Positions 7,725 through 15,310 of a DNA stretch of 23,304 nt are shown here, piece by piece. Under the pieces are notes generated by a model, which saw nothing but the letters and a program-made list of their open reading frames with translations, ran no database searches and was not told where the DNA came from. This DNA is from DAOVRD01 sp964521715 (lineage in GTDB: Bacteria; Planctomycetota; Brocadiia; SM23-32), in contig CAZFSS010000042.1 in NCBI GenBank assembly GCA_964521715.1, positions 1 to 23,304 on the forward strand, given 5' to 3'. Every line of letters starts with the position of its first letter. Positions within the stretch are counted from its first letter, which is position 1. A program made the position numbers and the translations under genes.

Positions 7725-7752
7725 TTGAAAAGGGCCTGGAATAAGCTATCCT
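7725..7752 (+). promoter_or_regulatory. sigma70-like promoter of the SPASM radical SAM gene
   Basis: TTGAAA (7725-7730), a 16-bp spacer and TATCCT (7747-7752) point rightward, about 90 bases upstream of the radical SAM start codon. This is one of several promoters of the same design in the window. Confidence 0.45.
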
Positions 7753-7843
7753 TGTCGCCAGGGACGTCGCGCACGGCCGGCCGCGCAACCAGAGCGTCGT
7801 GTGAGTGAGTCTTGCTGCTGCACCCACGGAGGATGCGCCACTG

Positions 7844-9316
7844 ATGGCAGGCGAAACAGCCCCGTCGTTCAGTCACTATCAAGACAGGCACGCGGAGAGA
7901 CTCCGAGCGCTGGTCGAGGGGCCTCAATGGAAGGGGCTCCTCGCCAGGGAGCCCGCCCTGCGACAATGGAAGGCGGAGGTGCGAGTGCCGCGGTCGGCTC
8001 CGGCCCAACAGGCCGCTGCAAGCCAGTATCTGAAGACCCGCAACGCCGAGCGGGTCAAGGCCCTGCTGCGTCAGGACGTCAGGGACCAGACGGCGCTCGT
8101 GAAGGCCCTGGGGAGCTGGGAGACGGCCCTGGCCGGCGACGACCGTTTCCCCATCGTCTTCCTGGGTTTGGTGCTGACGCTCGATTGCTTCTTCCTTCCG
8201 CGCTGCCTGTACTGCAACCAGACCTGGCTGCCGCGTCGTCTGACCGGGGGCGAGTGGAAGGCCCTGCTCGAGGAAGCGGCCGAACCCGCGCCGCCCTACG
8301 TCTACCTGACGGGGGGCGAGCCGCTTCAGCTCGGCAGCGAGGTGTGGGGAGATGACGGCCTCGTGGCCTTTGCCACGCGGCTCGGCTCTGCGGTTAACAT
8401 CAACACCAATGCTGTTCTGATCACGCCGCAGGTCGCGTTGCAGTTCGTCAAGGTCGGGCTGGCCAGGCTGCACATCTCGGTGGACAGCGCCGACCCGCAG
8501 GTGCAGGCAGAGCTTTTTCAGGGCCGCGACCGAGCCGACGCCGTCTGGAGGGGCATATTCAACGTGCAGATCGCGCGCGAGGTGCTCGGCACCAACCATC
8601 CGCAGATCCACATCAACTGCGTGCTCACGGCGCGGAACCTTTTCGGCTTCCCTGACCTGCTGCGTTACCTGCTGGAGATACGCCGGGTCCGCTCGGACGA
8701 TTCGGCAGGCAAGATCACCGAGGACCCCCTGTTCCGGGACTTTGCCTTTCACCTCATCCCCGTGGGAGGCAGCGAGAACGCTCTCCTGCGGCCCACGGCC
8801 GAGGAGTGGAAGCGCTTCTACACGGAGACGTGGGACGAGGCCGAGCAGGTCTGGCAGGACTACCAGAAGGCCGTCGGCGTGCCCGAAGCCGACCGAAAGC
8901 CCCTGGCGGCCCACGTCCCCTACGCGAGCCCGTTCCTGCGGGCCGACCACGCGATGAGCCTGGACGAGTACTGCGAGCAGGCGGCGCGGGGGAACTACTG
9001 GCAGGGCGCCCTCACTGAGCGGTGCTACGTCGCGCCCACGCAGGCGTTCGTGCTGCCGGACGGCTCGCAACACTGGTGTGGGGCGCACGCCATCCGGCGG
9101 CCCCGCCCGCTGGGGAACGTCCAGCAGAGCGGCCTGAGGGAGAGCATCCGCGCGAACCTCGGGCGCTTGGCCGAGTGCCCCAACCAGTTCTGCACCGGCT
9201 GCGCCGGGGCGACCTGCGTCATCAACCAGGGCACCCGCCGCGACCTTACCAGCCAGGTCGCGGAATGGCTAAAGGAGTGCGCTCCCGAGGAGAGCGCCCG
9301 CCGGGCGGCGCAGTGA
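7844..9316 (+). CDS. radical SAM enzyme with CX5CX2C motif and SPASM-like C-terminus
   Basis: A 490-residue radical SAM protein. The cluster motif is C115-FFLPR-C121-LY-C124, i.e. CX5CX2C instead of the usual CX3CX2C. YLTGGEP (154-160) is the conserved strand-2 GGE region, and LHISVDSADP (209-218) marks a later barrel strand. The C-terminus has six cysteines in a SPASM-like order (C394, C412, then C445-X4-C450-X2-C453-X4-C458), suggesting auxiliary Fe-S clusters. An N-terminal helical extension of about 105 residues precedes the barrel. The start is ATG at 7844, after GGAGGA (7828-7833); GTG codons at 7801 and 7805 are less well placed. SPASM enzymes usually modify peptides or activate sulfatases, but no precursor peptide or sulfatase is recognisable nearby. 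The gene is divergent from the CMD/B12-radical-SAM operon and converges on the GH20-like gene. Reaction unknown. Confidence 0.85.
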   Translation: MAGETAPSFSHYQDRHAERLRALVEGPQWKGLLAREPALRQWKAEVRVPRSAPAQQAAASQYLKTRNAERVKALLRQDVRDQTALVKALGSWETALAGDDRFPIVFLGLVLTLDCFFLPRCLYCNQTWLPRRLTGGEWKALLEEAAEPAPPYVYLTGGEPLQLGSEVWGDDGLVAFATRLGSAVNINTNAVLITPQVALQFVKVGLARLHISVDSADPQVQAELFQGRDRADAVWRGIFNVQIAREVLGTNHPQIHINCVLTARNLFGFPDLLRYLLEIRRVRSDDSAGKITEDPLFRDFAFHLIPVGGSENALLRPTAEEWKRFYTETWDEAEQVWQDYQKAVGVPEADRKPLAAHVPYASPFLRADHAMSLDEYCEQAARGNYWQGALTERCYVAPTQAFVLPDGSQHWCGAHAIRRPRPLGNVQQSGLRESIRANLGRLAECPNQFCTGCAGATCVINQGTRRDLTSQVAEWLKECAPEESARRAAQ

Positions 9317-9371
9317 CCGGCGATCCGGATGGGCCGCAGCGCGAGGGGGCGCAGGTCACGCCGCTGGCCGT

Positions 9372-10241
9372 CTATCCCTCTTTGCACAGAGGGCCGCACG
9401 TGCGGATCTGGTCCAGCATCCTCTTGCGGTTGCCAGGCCGGCACGGCCGCCAGCACGTCAGCAGGATCCCCGTGCCGCCGTAGCGTAGGACCGCGCCGCG
9501 CCACTGGCGGACCAGTTCCGGGTTCCCTCCGGTTGCGCCCCAGACGTCGAAGCCCTTTCGGCGCAGATGGCGGACGAGCTCCGGCTCGACCTCGCGGTAG
9601 CCCCACGGCACCTGGACGACGTCCTTGGGGGTCGTCTTCTCGGCCGCGCGAGACTTCTCGCCATGGCACTCCCAAGCCCCTCCGATGACGGGCGTGTCCT
9701 TCCACATCGCGGCGCGCAGCCCGCGCGCCTTCAGCCCCTCGGCCAGGGCGCGGACCGCCTCGGCGAACTGCCGGCAGGAGCGGTCATGATCTTCATCCAT
9801 GCCCACGTGGAAGAACCGCTCGGGCCCGCACACGCCGATGAGCTCGTCGATCAGCTCAAAGCCGAGCTTCCAGTATTTCTCGCTGTCGAACAGGCGGTTG
9901 TGCGGCCGGAACCACTCGTTGTGGTGATGGCGCCCGCTCTGGGCGAAGTTCAGCTTCGGCACCACTTCGATGCCGCTCTTGCGCGCCCGCTGCACGAGCC
10001 GCTTCAGATGTCCCATGGGCACGCTGTAGCGGCGCTCCAGCTCGGGATGCGACTTGTACTTCACCCCGTCGGCCACGTCGATCACCAGAAGGTTCATGTC
10101 GGCCTCTGCCATGGCGTCGACGACGTCCAGGGCCACCTTCAGGTCGAAGGGCTTCTCCCGCGCCTTCCGCACGTACCAGACGGGATCGTAGTGCGTGAAG
10201 TGGATCAGGAACCCGCGAATGGGCAACACGTTCCCGGCCAT
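9372..10241 (-). CDS. GH20-like glycoside hydrolase (TIM-barrel) protein
   Basis: A 289-residue protein with the features of a GH20-type (beta-hexosaminidase) barrel: an early strand RGFLIHFTHYDP, MAEADMNLLVIDVADGVKY, the strand IEVVPKLNFAQ, and FFHVGMDEDHD (143-152), equivalent to the GH20 H-x-G-x-D-E signature with catalytic D149/E150. True GH20 enzymes form an oxazolinium intermediate from N-acetylhexosamines. This protein is shorter than most and lacks the usual N-terminal beta domain, so the substrate is uncertain. No signal peptide is present, so it is probably cytoplasmic. The start at 10241 is preceded by GGAAGGAG. It is on the same strand as the GH130-like gene but 234 nt downstream of it, with its own promoter at 10365-10393. 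Apart from that promoter I see nothing in the gap. Confidence 0.75.
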   Translation of the reverse strand: MAGNVLPIRGFLIHFTHYDPVWYVRKAREKPFDLKVALDVVDAMAEADMNLLVIDVADGVKYKSHPELERRYSVPMGHLKRLVQRARKSGIEVVPKLNFAQSGRHHHNEWFRPHNRLFDSEKYWKLGFELIDELIGVCGPERFFHVGMDEDHDRSCRQFAEAVRALAEGLKARGLRAAMWKDTPVIGGAWECHGEKSRAAEKTTPKDVVQVPWGYREVEPELVRHLRRKGFDVWGATGGNPELVRQWRGAVLRYGGTGILLTCWRPCRPGNRKRMLDQIRTCGPLCKEG

Positions 10242-10364
10242 GCCGCCGCTCCTTCCGTTTCAGGACTCACACTGAATCTGGCATCCCTTGCCCGGCGTCG
10301 CGCCCTTCCGGTGACTCCGACCGGACGCGCCGGACCTGCCCGCGCCGTGGGGCAAGGGCCTTGG

Positions 10365-10393
10365 AGGATACCGCCTGTCCCTCTGGGGGTCAA
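10365..10393 (-). promoter_or_regulatory. sigma70-like promoter of the GH20-like gene
   Basis: On the minus strand TTGACC (10393-10388), a 17-bp spacer and TATCCT (10370-10365) give a near-consensus promoter. Transcription would begin near 10358 and leave a leader of about 115 nt before the ATG at 10241. It argues that the GH20-like gene is not solely dependent on the GH130-like gene. Confidence 0.55.
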
Positions 10394-10475
10394 AAGGCGA
10401 AAGGGGGCACAGGCGCGCGTGCGGCGTGGCATTGGCGCGGGACGCAAGCCCCGGGGCCCGGTTGACTGAGCGCTC

Positions 10476-11444
10476 TCAGACCGGCTTGCACAGGTCCATA
10501 AGGTCGTCGAGCTTGGCCGTTGCCAGGGCCAGCACCGTGTCGCAGGCGCCGTAGTAGATCCGGACGGTGCCGTCGTCCTCCAGCAGCGTGGCGCTGGGGA
10601 ATAGCGTGTAGCTGCGGAACCCGTCAGTCTCGTAGGGCTCCTCGGGCACCATGAGCGGGTCCTGGGATATGCCGACGATCTTCCACGGCTCCTCGAGGTC
10701 CAGCATCATGATGCCGGCGCAGTAGAGCTTGTGCCAGTTCTCGTCGCGCCAGGTCGGGTAGACGGTGTCGGGGTCGTAGTGGGTGGCGTGGAATATGGTA
10801 AGCCAGCCCCTGTCGGTCTTGATCGGCTGGCCGGACGGGCCGTTCTTCCAATTGCAGAAGGGCAGGTCGTTCGCCCGGAGCACGAGCTGGTTGTTGCCCC
10901 AGTAGCGGCAGTCCGGCGAGTCGGCGAACCAGGTGTCATACTTGTCGTCGCCCCTCATGCCGTAGGCCCGGAACGGCCTCTCCAGGCGCACGAACTGGCC
11001 GTTCACCTTCTCCGGGAAGATGATCATGTTGCGGTTGTCCGGGGCCGATATGCTGAGCATCTCGTAGTTCTCGAAGTCATCGGTGACCGCGATGCACCCC
11101 CGGATGCCGTCTCGGGAGTTCTCGGTGAAGGTGACGTAGACGCGTCCCTCGCAAACGGTCATGCGCGGGTCCTCGGGGTTCGTGACGCCCTCCGGTTTGA
11201 ACCGGAAGTCCGGGTCCACGTCCCAATGTATGCCGTCGTCGCTGAAGCCCCGGCCGATGCTGCGAGTGGACTTGCCATAGCGTTCGTTCCAGTAGATGTT
11301 CCGGAACAGCATGGCATAGCGGCCACCGAACTTGACGATGCCTGCGTTGTAGGCCATGTGACAGGGCCACGGCACATCCTCCGGCCGAAGCACCGGGCCG
11401 TGACGCTTGACGACGGGACTGCCTTTCCACGTGAACTTGCCCAT
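10476..11444 (-). CDS. GH130-like glycosidase/phosphorylase (five-bladed propeller)
   Basis: A 322-residue protein with the repeated W-x-blade pattern of five-bladed propeller glycosidases. It best resembles GH130, whose members phosphorolyse or hydrolyse beta-mannosides. Visible marks are an N-terminal blade with AYNAGIVKFGGRYAMLFRNIYW (residues 31-52), the conserved EDPRMT segment (91-96) expected to hold the family's essential Asp, IFHATHYDP, and IYYGACDTVLALATA near the end, which is very typical of GH130. No signal peptide is seen, consistent with intracellular processing of imported oligosaccharides. Among three close ATGs (11459, 11447, 11444), the one at 11444 is best spaced from GGAGG (11450-11454). 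Whether it is a phosphorylase or a hydrolase, and its linkage specificity, cannot be decided by eye. Confidence 0.8.
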   Translation of the reverse strand: MGKFTWKGSPVVKRHGPVLRPEDVPWPCHMAYNAGIVKFGGRYAMLFRNIYWNERYGKSTRSIGRGFSDDGIHWDVDPDFRFKPEGVTNPEDPRMTVCEGRVYVTFTENSRDGIRGCIAVTDDFENYEMLSISAPDNRNMIIFPEKVNGQFVRLERPFRAYGMRGDDKYDTWFADSPDCRYWGNNQLVLRANDLPFCNWKNGPSGQPIKTDRGWLTIFHATHYDPDTVYPTWRDENWHKLYCAGIMMLDLEEPWKIVGISQDPLMVPEEPYETDGFRSYTLFPSATLLEDDGTVRIYYGACDTVLALATAKLDDLMDLCKPV

Positions 11445-11488
11445 CATGCTCCTCCGCATTCTGTGACGATGCGCTGAACTCCCGGCAG

Positions 11489-11518
11489 AGCTTACGCCAA
11501 AGGCCGCAGGGCCGTCAA
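11489..11518 (-). promoter_or_regulatory. possible promoter of the GH130-like gene
   Basis: On the minus strand TTGACG (11518-11513), an 18-bp spacer and TAAGCT (11494-11489) lie 45-75 bases upstream of the GH130-like start. The -35 is good, the -10 weak (three of six). It is back-to-back with the rightward promoter at 11567-11595. Confidence 0.4.
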
Positions 11519-11566
11519 GTCATCGGCGGACGCGGAAGGACCGCTTCGGCGGTGGCCCGGGACCCG

Positions 11567-11595
11567 TTGCATCTGCGCGCAGCGCCTGGTACAAT
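11567..11595 (+). promoter_or_regulatory. extended -10 sigma70-like promoter of the second DUF6057/propeller unit
   Basis: TTGCAT (11567-11572), a 17-bp spacer and TACAAT (11590-11595) with a TG at 11587-11588 (extended -10) form the best rightward promoter in the 11.45-11.74 kb divergent gap. Transcription would start near 11603, leaving a leader of about 140 nt. The rest of this gap holds no gene that I can support. Confidence 0.55.
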
Positions 11596-11741
11596 CGCGG
11601 CGCTCTCTTCCTGGGGCTGGTCCCCGGCCCGGCCTCTGGCGCACCTGACGGTGAGATGCTCGATGGGTCGCGCCGTGTGCGGGTATGCCTGACCACGGAA
11701 TGGCGGAGTCGTGCTCGAGCCGTTGGTGCCGAGGTGAGACG

Positions 11742-13649
11742 GTGCGGGCCAGTCGGGCTGCGATGCCAAACCGCCTGCCAGGACGCTTCGGCGTAGTCCC
11801 TCCTCTGCCACTGGGCTCGGTCCTGTTCTTCGGGCTGTTCCTGCTCTACGTCGGGCTGCGCGTGGACCCGTCCCTGATCTATCAGGGGTATTGGGTCAGC
11901 GATAAGCTGCCCACCTTCTCGCGGGGCCCTGCGTTCTTCGGGCGGTTCCTCGCTTACCCGGGCGGGCCCGTCGAGTACGTCTCGGCCTTCCTGTGTCAGC
12001 TCTTCTACTTCCGATGGCTCGGCGCGCTTGTTCTCATGCTGGTCGCGTGGGTCCTGTGCGCGGCGACTCGTGTGGTCCTGGGATCCACAGGCGGCGGGCG
12101 CCTGCATGCGCTGCATCTCGGCCCGGCCGTGCTGCTGCTCCTGCTCTACGGCAGGTACGCCAACCCTCTGCCGACCGCGCTGGCGCTCTGTGCCGCAATG
12201 CTGTCTGCGTGCGCTTACGTGCGGACTCCGCTGCGCGGGAGCTTGGCACGGCTCGGCGTCTTCCTCGCCCTGGGCGGGGCGCTGTGCTACGTCGCGGCGG
12301 GGGCGGTGCTCGTGTACGCAGTGGTCTGCGGGATCCTCGAGGCGGCGTCCGGGCGCCGCCCGCTCGGGCTGATCTACGTCGGGGCGGCCATCGCGGCCTG
12401 GTTCGTCGCGGCTGCGTGGGTGCTGCAAGCCGGTGTCGAGGCAGCCTACGTGCGCCTGGTGCCGCCCTTCGGGGTCGAGCGCGACGAGGTGGTGATCGTG
12501 CTGACGCGGTGGCTTCACCTCTTCTTCCCCGTCGCCGCGCTGGGGATGGCGCTTCAGCGGCGGCTTGCGGAGCGATGGGCGCGGGCCGCGGCGCGGGCCG
12601 CGGGGCAGGGCGAGGCGGCGCCGTTGGCGGGAAGGGCGGCCCGCTCGCGGCGACTGGCTCCGGTGCGGCTTGCGTCGGCGTTCGCTCTGCTCGCCCTGGT
12701 CGCGGGGAGCGTGTGGTCCCTGTTTGACGACGCCCTGTCCGCGGCGCTGCGGGTGCGCAAGTGCGCCTGCGAGGGGGATTGGTCCCGGCTTCTGGCTGAG
12801 GCCCGGCGCCTTCCGCGCTCCAGGTATGATCTGAGGGTGAACTGGGCCGTCAACGAGGCCCTCTACCATACGGGGCGCTTGCCTTATGACATGTTCTCGT
12901 ATCGGCAGGACCGCGTCGGCCTTGTGCCGACCGGCGAGAGCCTGATGCGGCTGGGAGTCGCCGGCTCGGTCTACATGGCCTATAGCGACGTCCTGCTCGA
13001 GCTGGGAGCGGTGAACGAGTCGGAGCACATGGCACACGAGGCGTTGGAGCTGCTGGGCGACCGTCCGCTCGTCCTGGAGCGACTGGCGGTAGTTAACCTC
13101 GCCAAGACGCAGGAGCAGGCGGCGCGCGTCTTCCTGGGCGCGCTCAGCAAGGACGTCATCCATGGGAAGTGGGCGCGGGACTGCCTGCGCCGGTTGGATG
13201 ACGATCCCACCATGTCCGCAGACGGCCGGTTGCGACGCATACGCTCGCTTGCGCTCCAGCAGGACGAGGTCGGGCCCTTCACTTTCGAGATGCTGCTCGG
13301 CTATCTGCTGCGGAGCAACAGGCACAACCGCATGGCGTTCGAGTACATGATGGCCGATCACCTGCTGAACGGGCAGCTTGAGGAGGTCGTTCGGAACCTG
13401 GATCGCCTGGACGACTTCGACTACCCCGGCATCCCGCGGCATTACGAGGAGGCGATCGTGCTCTACGAGCACGCCTCCGGCCGGAAAGCCGACCTGCACG
13501 GGCGGACCGTGAGCGCGGCTGCGGAGGAGCGGTTCCGCGAGTTCCAGCGAGTCCTGGCGGATTACGGCATTCAGCGGAGCGCGGCGCGGCGCGCCCTCCA
13601 GAAGACCCATGGGGACAGCTACTTCTACTACTACGAGTTCCTCCTTTGA
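11742..13649 (+). CDS. DUF6057-type polytopic membrane protein, copy 2
   Basis: A 635-residue paralogue of the protein at 3758-5686, with the same architecture: about nine or ten hydrophobic helices in the first half, the FLAYPGGPVEY loop after the first helix, then a soluble helical C-terminal half. The two copies share NESEHMAHEALELLGDRP-like repeats, RHNxMAFEYxMA, LDDFDY..IPRHYEEAI and a tyrosine-rich end (YFYYYEF). The start chosen is GTG at 11742, preceded by GAGGTG (11731-11736). ATG at 11763 is an alternative without a clear binding site, and ATGs at 11685 and 11700 are less likely. It is the first gene of a rightward unit: the propeller gene begins 12 bases after its stop. Function unknown; conserved pairing with the heme-motif propeller suggests a joint envelope role. 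Confidence 0.8.
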   Translation: MRASRAAMPNRLPGRFGVVPPLPLGSVLFFGLFLLYVGLRVDPSLIYQGYWVSDKLPTFSRGPAFFGRFLAYPGGPVEYVSAFLCQLFYFRWLGALVLMLVAWVLCAATRVVLGSTGGGRLHALHLGPAVLLLLLYGRYANPLPTALALCAAMLSACAYVRTPLRGSLARLGVFLALGGALCYVAAGAVLVYAVVCGILEAASGRRPLGLIYVGAAIAAWFVAAAWVLQAGVEAAYVRLVPPFGVERDEVVIVLTRWLHLFFPVAALGMALQRRLAERWARAAARAAGQGEAAPLAGRAARSRRLAPVRLASAFALLALVAGSVWSLFDDALSAALRVRKCACEGDWSRLLAEARRLPRSRYDLRVNWAVNEALYHTGRLPYDMFSYRQDRVGLVPTGESLMRLGVAGSVYMAYSDVLLELGAVNESEHMAHEALELLGDRPLVLERLAVVNLAKTQEQAARVFLGALSKDVIHGKWARDCLRRLDDDPTMSADGRLRRIRSLALQQDEVGPFTFEMLLGYLLRSNRHNRMAFEYMMADHLLNGQLEEVVRNLDRLDDFDYPGIPRHYEEAIVLYEHASGRKADLHGRTVSAAAEERFREFQRVLADYGIQRSAARRALQKTHGDSYFYYYEFLL

Positions 13650-13661
13650 CCGGTGGCCGCG

Positions 13662-15230
13662 ATGAGCGGGCGACGCCGTTACGTCGTCATCCTCTGCGTT
13701 GCTGCGGCCCTGGCCGCGGCCGGCTTGCAGCATCTGCTCGCAGGCGGCACGCGCGGCATTGAGGACTGCGCGTTTGCGGACCGGCTGCCTCGCATCACGC
13801 CCGACTATGCTGGCACCACAATTCCCCCCAACATTGCGCCTCTGAACTTCCGCGTTCGCGAACCGGGCACGCGCTACCTCGTCCGGGTGCACTCGGCGCG
13901 GGGCGAGGCCGTCGAAGTCCTCAGCAGGACGTCGCGGATTGCCATCCCGCTCAGGGGGTGGAAGAAGCTGCTGGGCGACAATCGCGGCGGCGAGCTCTGC
14001 CTCGACGTTTACGTCCGCGGCGCAGACGGCCGTTGGACGAAGTACGCCACGGTGACGAATGAGATCTCGAACGACGACATCGATCCGTACCTGGTCTACC
14101 GGCGCATAAACCCGATGTATAACCTTTATCGCAAGATGAGCATTCGCCAGCGCTGCCTCGAGAGCTTCGAGGAGGCCGTCATCCTGGACAACGAGTCCTT
14201 CGGCCGCGGCTGCATGAACTGCCACTCGTTCTGCCAGAACAGACCGGACAAGGCCGTGATGCAGGTGCGCAGCGGACTCAGGAGCTACGGCGCTGGTATG
14301 CTCCTGATCCAGGGCGGGGACGTTCGGAAGGTGGACACCAGGACGCGGTTCGCCCCGCAAGTGGCGGGTTTCCCCTCGTGGCACCCCAGTGGCCGGGCGG
14401 TGGCCTTCTCGGTCAACAAGGTGAGGCAGTTCTTCCACACCGCAAGGGCCGAGGTCCGCGAGGGCATCGACCTCGTCTCCGACATGGCCCTGTACCTCGT
14501 TGACTCGGACTCCGTCGTCTCCACTCCAACTATCGCGAGGCCCGACTACCTGGAGACCTATCCGGCATGGTCGCCGGACGGCCGGTACCTCTACTTCTGC
14601 CGCGCGCCCATGCCGTGGTCGGACACGGAAGAAGTGCCGGTCGAGCACTACGCCGACGTGAAGTACGACCTGGTGCGAATCAGCTACGACCTGGACACCG
14701 GCCGGTGGGGCGAGCTGGAGACGGTGCTCTCATCCGGCCGGACGGGGCTGAGCATCACGCAGCCACGGATCTCCCCCGACGGGCGGTTCCTGGCGTTCTG
14801 CATGTCGGACTACAGCACCTTCCCGACCTTCCAGCCGAGCAGCGACCTATACCTGATGGACCTGGAGGGCGGCGGCTACGAGCGGATGGCGTGCAGCAGC
14901 GAGTGGGCCGAGTCCTGGCACTGCTGGTCAAGCAACGGCCGATGGCTCGCCTTCAGCAGCAAGAGGGAGGACGGCCAGTTCGTCAAGGTCTACTTCAGCC
15001 ACGTGGACGAGGACGGCACGGCGCGGAAGCCGTTCCTGCTGCCGCAGAAGGACCCGAGTCACTACGAGGGGTTCTTCAAGCTCTACCAACTGCCGGAACT
15101 GGTGCGAGGGCCTCTTCCCGTGGCGGGGGAGGAGATCGCCCGCGCGATCCGCACGCCGGGCTGGGTGCAGGTCGGCCTGCCCGTCACGGGGGCGACGCCG
15201 GGGGCCAGTTCGCCGGCGCCCAGCCAGTGA
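13662..15230 (+). CDS. PD40/TolB-like beta-propeller with heme-c motif, copy 2
   Basis: A 522-residue paralogue of the protein at 2169-3761. An N-terminal hydrophobic segment (YVVILCVAAALAAAGLQ) serves as signal or anchor. A single CMNCH heme-c motif lies at residues 184-188 (DNA 14211-14225), exactly the position found in copy 1. PD40 blades follow: SWHPSGRAVAFS, WSPDGRYLYFC, ISPDGRFLAFC and WSSNGRWLAFS. Between the signal and the heme lie DYAGTTIPPNIAPLNF and IDPYLVYRRINPMY, both also recognisable in copy 1. ATG at 13662 is preferred because GGTGG lies just upstream; GTG at 13653 would add three residues. Copy 2 has extra cysteines near the propeller, but only one CxxCH. It is coupled to the upstream DUF6057 gene and followed by the frameshifted metallopeptidase gene. 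Predicted periplasmic; ligand or partner unknown. Confidence 0.85.
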   Translation: MSGRRRYVVILCVAAALAAAGLQHLLAGGTRGIEDCAFADRLPRITPDYAGTTIPPNIAPLNFRVREPGTRYLVRVHSARGEAVEVLSRTSRIAIPLRGWKKLLGDNRGGELCLDVYVRGADGRWTKYATVTNEISNDDIDPYLVYRRINPMYNLYRKMSIRQRCLESFEEAVILDNESFGRGCMNCHSFCQNRPDKAVMQVRSGLRSYGAGMLLIQGGDVRKVDTRTRFAPQVAGFPSWHPSGRAVAFSVNKVRQFFHTARAEVREGIDLVSDMALYLVDSDSVVSTPTIARPDYLETYPAWSPDGRYLYFCRAPMPWSDTEEVPVEHYADVKYDLVRISYDLDTGRWGELETVLSSGRTGLSITQPRISPDGRFLAFCMSDYSTFPTFQPSSDLYLMDLEGGGYERMACSSEWAESWHCWSSNGRWLAFSSKREDGQFVKVYFSHVDEDGTARKPFLLPQKDPSHYEGFFKLYQLPELVRGPLPVAGEEIARAIRTPGWVQVGLPVTGATPGASSPAPSQ

Positions 15231-15310
15231 GCTAACCCGACCGCCCCGGGCGGCGCGGCCTGGACTGGGCTCTTTGGATCGCACCGCTCCCTTCGGGCAT
15301 GGAGGGCCCG

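Noticed and set aside
7617..7843. Small precursor peptide for the two radical SAM enzymes in the divergent gap
   Set aside because: I found no short frame with a ribosome binding site and a Cys/Gly-rich core; the open frames there are shadows over promoter sequence.
11520..14648. Very long leftward open frame (about 1040 codons) opposite the second DUF6057/propeller pair
   Set aside because: Its translation is Arg/Pro/His-rich low-complexity text without domains, and it lies exactly antisense to two genes with clear motifs; in high-GC DNA such shadows are expected.
15241..15253. CCGCCCCGGGCGG hairpin after the second propeller gene as a terminator
   Set aside because: The stem is only 5 bp with no following T-run, and the metallopeptidase gene 60 bases on is probably in the same unit.
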